A stretch of 64,000 bases of DNA from Tragulus kanchil (Eukaryota > Chordata > Mammalia > Artiodactyla > Tragulidae): positions 184,139,801 to 184,203,800 of the forward strand of contig JAIOJX010000025.1 of NCBI GenBank assembly GCA_022376925.1. Reading direction: 5' to 3'. This document shows positions 10,848-20,876 of the stretch, piece by piece. The position numbers and the translations under genes were made by a program. The notes below the pieces were generated by a model, which did not search any database, was not told the DNA's origin, and worked only from the letters and a program-made list of their open reading frames with translations. How positions within the stretch are numbered: position 1 is the stretch's first letter; each line of letters opens with the position of its first letter.

Positions 10848-12498
10848 GGGCAGCGCGGCCCGCACATAAAGGGGAGCGCCGGGGCGGCGGCGGCGGCGCG
10901 CGGGGGCCGGCGGCAGCGCGGTTGGGCGGCCGGGGCCGCGAGCCAGCAGCGCGGGGCGGCCTCGGGGACGGGGCCTCCGTCCGGACAGGATTCAAGATGA
11001 CCAACGAAGAACCTCTTCCCAAAAAGGTTCGACTGAGTGAAACAGACTTCAAAGTGATGGCCCGAGATGAATTAATTCTAAGGTGGAAACAGTATGAAGC
11101 ATACGTGCAAGCTTTGGAGGGCAAGTACACAGATCTCAACTCTAATGATGTAACTGGCTTAAGGGAGTCTGAAGAAAAACTAAAGCAACAACAGCAAGAA
11201 TCTGCACGCAGGGAAAACATTCTTGTAATGCGACTGGCAACCAAGGAGCAAGAGATGCAAGAGTGTACTACTCAGATCCAGTACCTCAAGCAAGTCCAGC
11301 AGCCTAGCGTTGCCCAGCTGAGATCAACAATGGTGGACCCAGCGATCAACTTGTTTTTCCTAAAATGAAAAGTGAACTGGAACAGACTAAAGACAAACTG
11401 GAACAAGCCCAAAATGAACTGAGTGCCTGGAAGTTTACGCCTGATAGGTAAACAAATCATACTCCCCAGTCAAGACTTCCTGACAGTCCCACTGCGAGAA
11501 AGCTGTAGGGGACAGCCACGTCCTCGTTTCCACACCAAGACTCAGACTTTTTGAGCCAAAAAGCCACATTCTTAAACTGTCCAGCTTGTAAAGGTTAATG
11601 TAAAACTTACCAGATGAACCTTGTGTTTCAGCTTTTTTCTCTTCCCCCTCCCCTTGCTTCAGAGGCCTGATGGCGTCGGACTATTCCGAAGAAGTGGCCA
11701 CCTCCGAAAAATTCCTTCTAGAACATGTAGACACTTGAGAAATGTTTCTGTTGGAAGAAAATAGAGGAGAAACAGAAGTCTTAAGTCTGTGGCACACTGT
11801 GTCTTCAGACGGTTTGGAGGAATGAAAACCTAGAGATTTAAAACCATGAATTGAACATGTAAAATTCCAGTAAATGTAAAGACGGAATATGCATCGCTCT
11901 TAACCTTGAGCATAGTGACTTAGAGACACTGTGTATCAGTTTTGCCAATAAGACTGTGGACTTCGTGATTATTGTTGAACTTCTGGGTCAAAACTGAAAT
12001 AAGGTGAATTTTGCCTTTAAAGGGTTTATTTGCTAAGAACCAACTTAATAGTCACGAGAGACTCAAATAATAGTCGTCAGTACAAGTAGTTCATATATTT
12101 AACCATTTCATTGGGGCTCTGTAATTATTTGATTGAGCCTTCAGTCAATGTGGGTTTACTCAATGGTTTGTTTGAATGGTTGCTGATACTGTAGATATTC
12201 TCACTGAGGACTGTACAAACATGAAGGTGTGGTATCAAACTTCAGGTTTTAAACTGTTTGAAGCGTTATGAACATTCATTTCACAACTAGATTGTATAAG
12301 GATATTTGGCTGTGATGAGACTCACTGCGTTTTTTTTTTTTTTCAGTAGTACAATTTATTAAATCCCCATTCCATTCAGCAGGCACATGTTGAAAGAGCA
12401 TTGTCGTTGGTGTTCATGGGGGAATGTGCTCCTTCATTGTATTGGGCCTTTTGTATTGCACTCTTGATATTAAATTAAATGTGCCTTGAAAAAAAAAA
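10848..12498 (+). pseudogene. WTAP: WTAP processed retrocopy (short, intron-terminated isoform)
   Basis: WTAP is the regulatory subunit of the nuclear m6A methyltransferase complex. This intronless copy has a GC-rich 5' UTR (10848-10996), an ATG at 10997, and the WTAP N-terminus (MTNEEPLPKKVRLSETDFKV) with its coiled-coil region. It stays in frame for 123 codons. One A missing in the run near 11362 then creates an early stop at 11366. In the shifted frame the last 28 residues follow and end in WKFTPDR plus TAA at 11449. The repaired length would be 151 codons, equal to the known short isoform, whose end reads through the splice donor (AG|GTAA). ATTAAA at about 12466 precedes a poly(A) at 12489. 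Target-site duplications 'aaaaacttgtatc' lie at 10835-10847 and 12499-12511. There are no introns in the reading frame. Expression is unknown, and duplication D copies its 3' half. Confidence 0.95.
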
Positions 12499-13863
12499 AA
12501 AAACTTGTATCTGCTAGCCCCAACTTCCCATTCTCTCCTCCCCGGTGCCCCCCCCCCTTGGCAGCCAAAGTCTGGTCTCCATGTGTGGACCTCGTCCTGA
12601 ATGACCATGGAATCTCCCACCGATTACTACATCATAATTAGTGTGATCGATATGTACAAGAACTTGAGAATGATACTACATAAGCCATTTATGGTCACTA
12701 CATTGAAAAGAGCACATTGTAAACACTGTGAATATTGTTTCACTCATTTTCTTCTTGCCGAATCTCTCATGGCGTCGGACTATTCGAAGAAGTGGCCACC
12801 TCCGAAAAATTCCTTCTAGAACATGTAGACACTTGAGAAATGTTTCTGTTGGAAGAAAATAGAGGAGAAACAGAAGTCTTAAGTCTGTGGCACACTGTGT
12901 CTTCAGACGGTTTGGAGGAATGAAAACCTAGAGATTTAAAACCATGAATTGAACATGTAAAATTCCAGTAAATGTAAAGACGGAATATGCATCGCTCTTA
13001 ACCTTGAGCATAGTGACTTAGAGACACTGTGTATCAGTTTTGCCAATAAGACTGTGGACTTCGTGATTATTGTTGAACTTCTGGGTCAAAACTGAAATAA
13101 GGTGAATTTTGCCTTTAAAGGGTTTATTTGCTAAGAACCAACTTAATAGTCACGAGAGACTCAAATAATAGTCGTCAGTACAAGTAGTTCATATATTTAA
13201 CCATTTCATTGGGGCTCTGTAATTATTTGATTGAGCCTTCAGTCAATGTGGGTTTACTCAATGGTTTGTTTGAATGGTTGCTGATACTGTAGATATTCTC
13301 ACTGAGGACTGTACAAACATGAAGGTGTGGTATCAAACTTCAGGTTTTAAACTGTTTGAAGCGTTATGAACATTCATTTCATAACTAGATTGTATAAGGA
13401 TATTTGGCTGTGATGAGACTCACTGCGTTTTTTTTTTTTCAGTAGTACAATTTATTAAATCCCCATTCCATTCAGCAGGCACATGTTGAAAGAGCATTGT
13501 CGTTGGTGTTCATGGGGGAATGTGCTCCTTCATTGTATTGGGCCTTTTGTATTGCACTCTTGATATTAAATTAAATGTGCCTTGAAAAAAAAAAAAAACT
13601 TGTATCTGCTAGCCCCAACTTCCCATTCTCTCCTTCCCGGGTGCCCTCCCCCTTGGCAGCCACAGTCTGGTCTCCATGTGTGGACCTCGTCCTGAATGAC
13701 CATGGAATCTCCCACCGATTACTACATCATAATTAGTGTGATCGATATGTACAAGAACTTGAGAATGATACTACATAAGCCATTTATGGTCACTACATTG
13801 AAAAGAGCACATTGTAAACACTGTGAATATTGTTTCACTCATTTTCTTCTTGCCGAATCTCTC
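11670..13863 (+). repeat. Tandem duplication D (11670-12768 / 12769-13863)
   Basis: Direct copies offset by 1095-1099 bp with no filler. The junction joins 'gaatctctc' to 'atggcgtcggac'. The unit runs from inside the WTAP 3' UTR through poly(A), target-site duplication and L1 flank. Differences are mostly homopolymer or single-base: 'attccgaa' versus 'attcgaa', a shorter T-run in copy 2, and C-run changes near 12550 and 13640. Confidence 0.96.
12769..13593 (+). pseudogene. WTAP: Second copy of the WTAP retrocopy 3' UTR
   Basis: Contains only the 3' UTR from 'atggcgtcggactattcg' through the poly(A), followed by the same target-site duplication and L1 flank as the main retrocopy. It lacks a coding region and its own 5' target-site duplication. 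It is therefore a product of duplication D, not an independent retroposition. Confidence 0.9.
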
Positions 13864-14139
13864 AGAAGCAACTTCTCCATCAGATCCAACAAAAGTCTTA
13901 TAAATGTATTTACTTTATTACCAACAAAATGCCTAATCACAAGACATTCTTTATTGTATCTAGACTGTCATTTACACAACCTCATGTTATGCCAGATACT
14001 CTAATCCATGTCCCTAAGTAACCCATGTGGCGGATACATGCTTAAGGGGCACATTTCAAGATCGTGAAAACCATGTACAGAAAGAAAGCCATATAGAGTG
14101 TAAGAGTACATCCAAAGAAAATAGCAAGACACAGTTAGC
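13864..14139. other. No gene or repeat recognised
   Basis: AT-rich single-copy sequence. The short ORFs that run into it from 13696 and 13830 begin in duplicated L1 flank and show no family signature. Confidence 0.4.
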
Positions 14140-14550
14140 TACCTATCGCCGCATAACAAGTTATCCCTAAATTTAGTTGCTCAAAGCAACAAACATTTAT
14201 AATCTCATAATTTCTGTGAGTCAGGAAACCAGTCACAGCTCATCAGAGTCCTTCAGTTCTGACCTCTTGTAGGGCTTCAACCAAGATGTAGGTCAGGCCT
14301 GCACTGATCTTAAAACTCAACTGGGAGTTGATCCACCTTTAAGCTCATTCAAGTAGTTGTTGACAGTAGTCATTTCCTCATTAATTGTTGAGCTAAGATC
14401 TCTCTCTCTTTTTTTTTTTTCCTTTTTGACCTCTAGAGAGCAGCTCCCAGCATGGCTGCTGGTTTGACCAGAGTGAGAGAGTGGGAATGTATGAGAGAAG
14501 ACATAAGTCCAAAGTCACGAAGCTTGGGGTAGGGTTACACATTTAGCAAA
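14140..14550. repeat. Ancient mammalian interspersed repeat
   Basis: Old repeat signature: 'gcataacaagttatccctaa', 'caacaaacatttataatctc', 'tttctgtgagtcaggaaacc', 'cagcatggctgctggtttga'. I do not assert the family name. A T-rich low-complexity tract lies inside it at about 14400-14425. Confidence 0.5.
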
Positions 14551-14829
14551 TAAAAAGTCATAACACCCAAAGCAGCGATAAGAAGAAACATTGTAGCTAT
14601 AATGAGTGTATTAAAATTAAAAATCTCAGAACTAGGCAAAAAGAACTTAGTATTGAGATTTAATTTAAAAGATTGAATATTAAGACATCGTGACACAAAG
14701 CTATCTACATATTTAATGGAATGTCTACCACTTTACAGTGGTATTTTCACAGAGATAGAAAATTTTCTGCAAAATTAAAAACAAAAAGAAATTCATGCTA
14801 AAATCTACATTGAGTCTCGAGAAGAGAGA

Positions 14830-14933
14830 CAATCTTGTAAGTGAAGAGCAAATTTGGAGGTCTCACACTTCATAATTTTAAATCTTATTGTGAAGCTATA
14901 GTAAACCAAATACTGTGGAACCAGCATAAAAAC

Positions 14934-14967
<34 letters not shown>

Positions 14968-15390
14968 ATGGGTTAGAACAGAGCCAAGAAATAAAGCTCC
15001 TTGTATATACTCAAATAGTCTTTAAAAGGAGGTCAAGACTCAGTGGGAAAGGGATAGTCTTTTCGACAAATAGTGTTAAGAAAACTGTATATTCACATGC
15101 GGAATAATTAAGTCGGACTCTTCATGCCACCTACAAAAAGCTAACACAAAGTGAATCAAGGACATAAATGTGTGAGCTAAACTGTGGAACTCTTTGGAGA
15201 AAACATAGGGGGAAAGCCTCATAAAAGCACAAACAATAAAAGTTAAAATAGATTAACTGGATGACATCAAAATTCAAAAATTTTTGTGTCAAAAGACACA
15301 GTTAATAGAGAGAAAAGGCAATCTACAGAATCAAACAAAACATTTAATAATCAGGCCTTATCTGGAGTTGATACCCAGAATATATAATGT
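14830..15390 (+). mobile_element. L1 ORF2 C-terminal fragment, sense, decayed
   Basis: Sense L1 remnant: 'ctgtggaaccagcataaaaa', 'gtcttttcgacaaatagtgt', 'atcaaggacataaatgtgtg', 'tggagaaaacataggggg'. This order matches the end of L1 ORF2. Many stops and frameshifts. A (TA)n microsatellite at about 14936-14965 lies inside. Confidence 0.7.
14936..14965. repeat. (TA)n microsatellite
   Basis: About 14 perfect TA units inside the L1 fragment. Likely polymorphic. Confidence 0.9.
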
Positions 15391-16028
15391 GCATGCTCAG
15401 TCCTGTCTGACTCTTTTTTTTAATATGATTATTTTTATTATTTTTACAGAGCTTTGTTGTTTCCAGCTATACATAAACCCGAATCTGTCATAGGTGTACC
15501 CTTAAGGATCCCTCCCACCTGAGCCCCCCCAGTCCCTCCTCATGCCACCCCTCCAGGTTGTTGCGTAGCCCCCATGTAAGTTCCCTTAGTCTTACAGCAT
15601 ATCCACAATGGTTGTCTCTTTTAGATATGGCAGTGTAGGTTTCCATGGTACTTTCTCCAAACTTCTCATCCACTCCTCCGTCCTCGCAATGACCATGAGT
15701 CTGTTCTCTATGTCTGTTTCTCCATCAATGCTCTGCATATGCGTTTATCAGTACCATCTTTCTAGAGTCTATATATATATATGTGTGTGTGTGTGTTAGT
15801 ATACTGTATTTGTCCTTCTCTTTTTGACTTCATTTTTGTCTGACTCTGAGACCCTATATACTGTAGCCTGCCGAGCTCCTCTGTCCATGGAATTCTGCAG
15901 GCAAGAATACTGGAGTGGATTGCTGTTTCCTCCTCCATGAGAACTTCCTGACCAGGGATCAAACTTGCATCACTTGTGTCTCCTGACTTGGCAAGTGGAT
16001 TTTTTAACACTGTGCCACCTGGGAATCC
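15391..16028 (-). mobile_element. Bov-tA/BovA2 SINE split by an L1 insertion
   Basis: Reverse SINE whose start ('gcatgctcagtcctgtctga') ends at 15414. The element resumes at 15837 with 'tgtctgactctgagacccta' and runs to 'ccacctgggaatcccc'. The 11-bp sequence 'tgtctgactct' is present on both sides of the insert. Confidence 0.93.
15415..15836 (-). mobile_element. 5'-truncated bovine-type L1 inserted into the SINE
   Basis: Antisense L1 3' end about 420 bp long. It starts with a T-run (its poly(A) read backwards) and includes 'tttccagctatacataaacc' and 'tttatcagtaccatctttct'. Target-site duplications 'tgtctgactct' lie at 15404-15414 and 15837-15847. A (TA)n(TG)n microsatellite lies at about 15769-15796. 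Confidence 0.88.
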
Positions 16029-16029
16029 C

Positions 16030-16262
16030 CTATGAGATACCTGTTTCATAGAAACAGAAAGACTGATGGTTGCCAGAGGCTAGGAGGAGGAGCAAACGGA
16101 AGTTTTTTGTTTAATAAGTATACAGTTCCAGTTTTGTAATATAATAGTTTACAGATTGGTTGTACAACATTGTGAACATACTTAATACCAAATTAGACAC
16201 TTAAATATGGTACAGATGATACATTTAAATTATGTATATTTTGCTAAAATTAAAATCAAAAA
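16030..16262 (+). mobile_element. L1M-type 3' end, sense
   Basis: Resembles old L1 3' sequence: 'gatggttgccagaggctagg', 'ggttgtacaacattgtgaac', 'gtatattttgctaaaattaa'. It may be the continuation of the L1 fragment at 14830-15390 past the nested SINE. Confidence 0.65.
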
Positions 16263-16345
16263 ATAGGCCATTCAGTTAAAATTAAATTTCAAATAAATTT
16301 GAATAATTGGATGGAATACACTTTAGCCTAGGTACAGTATGTCCC

Positions 16346-16555
16346 AAGGCTTCCCAGGTGGGTCAGTGGTAAAGGATCTGCTTGCCAAGAAGATCTGGGT
16401 TCGATCGCCGGGCTTGACGTCTGGGTTGGGAAGACCTTCCAGAGAAGGAAATGGAACCTCACTCCAGTCTTCTTGCCTGGGAAATCCCGTGGGCAGAAGA
16501 GCCTGGCGGGCTGCAGCGTCAGGCACGACCTGCTGACTGAACAACCACAGCAACA
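16346..16555 (+). mobile_element. Bov-tA/BovA2 SINE
   Basis: Forward SINE: 'ggcttcccaggtgggtcagt', 'gggttcgatcgccgggcttg', 'ctcactccagtcttcttgcc', ending near 'ctgactgaacaaccacagca'. Internally shortened relative to full-length elements. Confidence 0.9.
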
Positions 16556-16724
16556 AACACAAGACATACCGAGTTTTGTATGGGACATGCTTATAGTAAA
16601 AAATTATTCATTGTTTCTCTGAAATTCAGATTTAACTCCTGTATAAGAAGAAAAATTGTATGAAATTCTATTTCCATGTATAATGAGAAACTAATTAGTA
16701 GGAAATAGAGTTACATAGTGCAAG

Positions 16725-16785
16725 GGCTTCCCTGGTGGTTCAGATGGTAAAGATTCTGTCCACAATGCGGAAGACCTAGAGCTCC
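16725..16785 (+). mobile_element. Bov-tA/BovA2 SINE, 5' fragment only
   Basis: Only the head of the SINE is present ('gggcttccctggtggttcag' to 'aagacctagagctcc'). The remainder is missing. Confidence 0.75.
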
Positions 16786-17334
16786 ATGAGGGTTATAAAA
16801 ACTGTTTTTTTGCTGATGGCACATGTTTAATTTACTGAAAACTTGAATTTGTTATTCTACCATACCATCTGAGTAGAAAATGTATAAGTCCCTCCAGAGA
16901 AAGAACGTATGTATCATAGGAAGAATTTATGTAAATAAAATTCCTGTACATTATAAGGACCAATGGTCTTCATCCATGAGGTATCAGTATTGCTTCAAAT
17001 TGGTTAAAATTTTCAGTTGCTGCTGTCATTAGCTGTTAAAATGTAAGTTACTATGAGTTTAAGAATTATAATATAGCGTGTTGAGGACTCTTTTGTAAAG
17101 TCCAGATTGTGTAACAATACACATATCTATCAAAAATATTCTAGGATGAGTTCGAAGGTGGGAAATTAGACGAAGGTGATCGAAAGGTACAAACTTCCAG
17201 TTACGGGCAAATGCTAGATGTGTGGTGTAGAGCATGATGACTCCAGTTATCACTGCTATTTGGTGTCTTGAAGGTTATTAAGAAAGGAAATCCTGAAAGT
17301 TCTCATCACAAGAGGAAAAAGCGTTACATATTTT
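16786..17334. other. No gene recognised
   Basis: AT-rich single-copy sequence. The 64-codon reverse ORF near 17059-17253 has no recognisable family. Confidence 0.4.
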
Positions 17335-17490
17335 CTTTTTTTGGTATCTATACAAGGCGATGGATATTAACTAAACATTATGGTCATCATTTCACAATAT
17401 ATACAAGTCAAGTCATCATACTGTGTACCTTAAACTGATACAATGGTTTATGTCAATTGTATCTCAATAAAACTGAAATTAAAAGAAACA
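17335..17490 (+). mobile_element. Old L1 3' end, sense
   Basis: Contains 'gatggatattaactaaacat', 'tcatttcacaatatatacaa' and the terminal 'caattgtatctcaataaaac', matching old L1 3' UTR ends. Confidence 0.75.
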
Positions 17491-17964
17491 ATATTCTAGG
17501 ACTCTAGCTTCTAGGAACTCTGTGTTGGCACATGATAAATGCTCAAATATTTGTTGATGTGTTGAATAAATGTACTAAGTGCTTTATGCAGATTGTGACA
17601 TCCAATTAAATGTCATTCATAAACAAGCAAGCTAAGGTTTCGAAGGGTCGAGTTATCAGCCTCTGGTTATATCCTGCCCAGTTAGGATGGGCGCCCAGGA
17701 GTCTGTGATGCCGGAAGCCCCATTAGCTCTTCACTGCACACCACACGGCCTTATGTTTAGGAGATCAAACGCCAAAGTCAATGGCCATGTATTTCCACAC
17801 AACCTTCTCTTGGAATTTATCCTGAAAGTGAAATCTCTGTGTTGTCATAGATTTAGTTTTCATTGCAAAGCAGAATTAATGTAACAGAATGGTTTCTTAG
17901 CCTCCCTAATTAGACTATGATGAAAAATGCCTGAGAATCAAATATTCAGAGGCCAAATCATTTT
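17491..17964. other. No gene recognised
   Basis: Single-copy sequence. The start resembles an old degenerate repeat ('gcacatgataaatgctcaaa'). No coding signal. Confidence 0.35.
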
Positions 17965-18172
17965 GTTCTCAGTCGCTCAGTTGTGCTGACTCTGCGGCCC
18001 CATGAACTGTAGCCCATAAGGGTCCTCTGTTCATGGAGCTTCCCGGGCAAGAATCCTGGTGTGGGTTTCCACCTCCTGCTGCAGAGGACCTTCCCAATCC
18101 AGGGATTAAACCTGAGTCTCTTGCATCCCCTGTCTTGCCAGGTGGATTCTTCACCACTAGCACCTGGGAATT
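17965..18172 (-). mobile_element. Bov-tA/BovA2 SINE
   Basis: Reverse SINE: 'tctcagtcgctcagttgtgc', 'ggcaagaatcctggtgtggg', 'cttgccaggtggattcttca', ending in 'agcacctggga'. The 132-codon ORF that crosses it is SINE-derived plus unrelated downstream codons. Confidence 0.92.
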
Positions 18173-18804
18173 TTGTGCATCTAGAGATCATTTTGCTTAT
18201 ATATTCAGTATTTGTTATATGCTGGCATTGTGCCAATGGCTGAGAAAGACACCCAGAAAGATGACCTTGACCTCGGGTGACCGTGCATTGGGTGCATTGG
18301 GTTTCTGGCGGGGTGGGGGGGACATCTGTTTTATACTTGCTGCCCCATGTAGTTATTTACAGTATCCCTCATTTCATTATCTCAGAAGACTTCTGGCTTG
18401 GATGATAAACTGTATGGCTCCTTACCCGTGAGAGAGCTTCAAGAGACTTTCAAAATCATTGGTAAAAGAAGAAAAATAATTAGAAAAAAGAAGTCACTAA
18501 TCCTTTCTGTCTATAATGCCTCCCAGTCACCCCTGCCTCCTGGTACCCATGTCCTTGTGTCATCGCCTCCTTGAGGGTGTGGACTGGACCTGCTGACTTG
18601 CTTCCAAAGGACATAATTCAGCACAAGTTGTAAAAATAGAAGAAAATGTGATTTTCAGGGGTCGGCTTGCAACTTGTTAGCAGACTCATTCCACGTCATC
18701 ATAGAACCATGAATACAAAGAATATAATGGTGATGGTTAATCCCCAGGCTTGTGTGGGAGCATAGTAAACATGCAGCATGTGGCACGAGAGCCACTGTGT
18801 CCAC
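18173..18804. other. No gene recognised
   Basis: Single-copy sequence with a short G-rich tract near 18308-18322. No repeat family or coding region recognised. Confidence 0.35.
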
Positions 18805-18950
18805 TCTCTCTCACTGCTGTAACAAACTGCCACTGACTCAGTGGCTTAAAACAGCACAAACCTTACAGCTTTGGAAGTCAGAAGTCTGGCACAGTTCTCA
18901 CTGAGCTAAACTTGGGACCTGGGAAGGGCTATGGTTCCTTGAGGCTCCAG
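18805..18950. repeat. Ancient mammalian interspersed repeat fragment
   Basis: 'ctgctgtaacaaactgccac' and 'gtggcttaaaacagcacaaa' are typical of a common old repeat. Family name not asserted. Confidence 0.5.
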
Positions 18951-19135
18951 GGTACTAGTCCCCAACCTTTTTGGCATCAGGGAATGGTTTCATGGAAAAC
19001 AGTTTTTCCATGGACTGAGGAAGAGAGGTAATTTGGGGATGATTTAAGTGCATTACATTTATTGTGCAATTTATTTCTACTATTATTACATCAGTTCCAC
19101 CTCAGATCACAGGTATTGTTCCCCTCCTAGGGGAC
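18951..19135. repeat. Probable DNA-transposon-derived repeat
   Basis: 'gtccccaacctttttggcat', 'aatggtttcatggaaaacag' and 'tgcattacatttattgtgca' resemble a mammalian DNA-transposon-derived repeat, possibly hAT. Duplication E starts inside it at 19015, so its second half recurs at 20125-20245. Confidence 0.4.
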
Positions 19136-19286
19136 AATCCATTTTCATGCCCTTTCTGGCTTAAAGGCCACCTGCCTTCCTTGTGGCCCCTTCCTCCACC
19201 TTTGAAGCCCATAGTGATGGACTGAGTCTTTCCCACATTGCATTGCTATGACCTCCTCTTCTGCCTCATTTTTCCACTCTTAAGAG

Positions 19287-19485
19287 GGGCTTCCCTGGTG
19301 GCTCAGTGGTAAAGAATCGCCTGCCAATGCAGGAGATGTGGGCTTGGTCCAAGGGTTGGGAAGATCTTTTGGAGGAGGACATGGCAATCCACTCCAGTAT
19401 TCTTGTCTGGAGAGTCCCATGGACCGAGGAGCCTGGCAGGCTACAGCCCATGGGGCTACAAAGCGTCAGACACAACTGAGCACCT
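19287..19485 (+). mobile_element. Bov-tA/BovA2 SINE
   Basis: Forward SINE: 'ggggcttccctggtggctca', 'ctccagtattcttgtctgga', 'caaagcgtcagacacaactg'. Copied at 20394-20590 through duplication E. Confidence 0.93.
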
Positions 19486-19489
19486 GTGC

Positions 19490-20083
19490 GCATACTGGGC
19501 CCACCCAGATAATCCAGGAAAATCTTCATACTTTAAGGTCAGCTGATTATCTAATTCAATTCCATACAACACCTTAATTCCCCTCTGTCCACTAACATAC
19601 CATATTTATAGGTTCTGAGGACCATAACCTGAACATTTGGGTGGGGATTGATATTCTACCTACCATAACTGTATTTTCCAATCTGTGTTTTGGGGAAGGC
19701 CAGTTCAGTGAGATGGTATGAGGAAAGGGTTCCATGAAGAAACATGTTGGGGAATGCTGCATACCATAACTCTGGGATCCTCACAAGAGCGTTTTACTAT
19801 GAAGAAACCTGGCCAACTAACTGGAAGATACAACCTTTCCTTTTTCCCCTCAAAGAAACTGCTACCATTCAAGTGTTCCACAGAGTGCCATCTCCTTGGA
19901 CTTCTCTGAACCTTCTGGATCCGGGCGTCTGCTTGCCACCAGCTCACTGTGCATTCCTGGACCAGCCCTGTAACCCCATCTACTAAATGATGGGGGTGGG
20001 CCTCATGTGTTATTCACTCTACTATTCTATGCTTCCTAGAATGATGGAAAAGTTTCCTTCCAAACCTGATTCAATTCAGCAAC
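19490..20083. other. Single-copy DNA inside unit E
   Basis: No gene or repeat family recognised. Overlapping 63-80-codon ORFs on both strands are reproduced in each copy and are not supported as genes. Confidence 0.35.
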
Positions 20084-20393
20084 CACTTTTTTTTAAGTTT
20101 GGCAAAATTTTCGCAGTTTTCATGCTGAGGAAGAGAGGTAATTTGGGGATGATTTAAGTGCATTACATTTATTGTGCAATTTATTTCTACTATTATTACA
20201 TCAGTTCCACCTCAGATCACAGGTATTGTTCCTCCTAGGGACAATCCATTTTCATGCCCTTTCTGGCTTAAAGGCCACCTGCCTTCCTTGTGGCCCCTTC
20301 CTCCACCTTTGAAGCCCATAGTGATGGACTGAGTCTTTCCCACATTGCATTGCTATGACCTCCTCTTCTGCCTCATTTTTCCACTCTTAAGAG

Positions 20394-20590
20394 GGCTTCC
20401 TGGTGGCTCAGTGGTAAAGAATCGCCTGCCAATGCAGGAGATGTGGGCTTGGTCCAAGGGTTGGGAAGATCTTTTGGAGGAGGACATGGCAATCCACTCC
20501 AGTATTCTTGTCTGGAGAGTCCCATGGACCGAGGAGCCTGGCAGGCTACAGCCCATGGGGCTACAAAGCGTCAGACACAACTGAGCACCT
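20394..20590 (+). mobile_element. Bov-tA/BovA2 SINE, duplication E copy
   Basis: Same insertion as 19287-19485, with shortened G and C runs at its head ('gggcttcctggtggctca'). Confidence 0.92.
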
Positions 20591-20876
20591 GTGCGCATAC
20601 TGGGCCCACCCAGATAATCCAGGAAAATCTTCATACTTTAAGGTCAGCTGATTATCTAATTCAATTCCATACAACACCTTAATTCCCTCTGTCCACTAAC
20701 ATACCATATTTATAGGTTCTGAGGACCATAACCTGAACATTTGGGTGGGGATTGATATTCTACCTACCATAACTGTATTTTCCAATCTGTGTTTTGGGGA
20801 AGGCCAGTTCAGTGAGATGGTATGAGGAAAGGGTTCCATGAAGAAACATGTTGGGGAATGCTGCATACCATAACTC

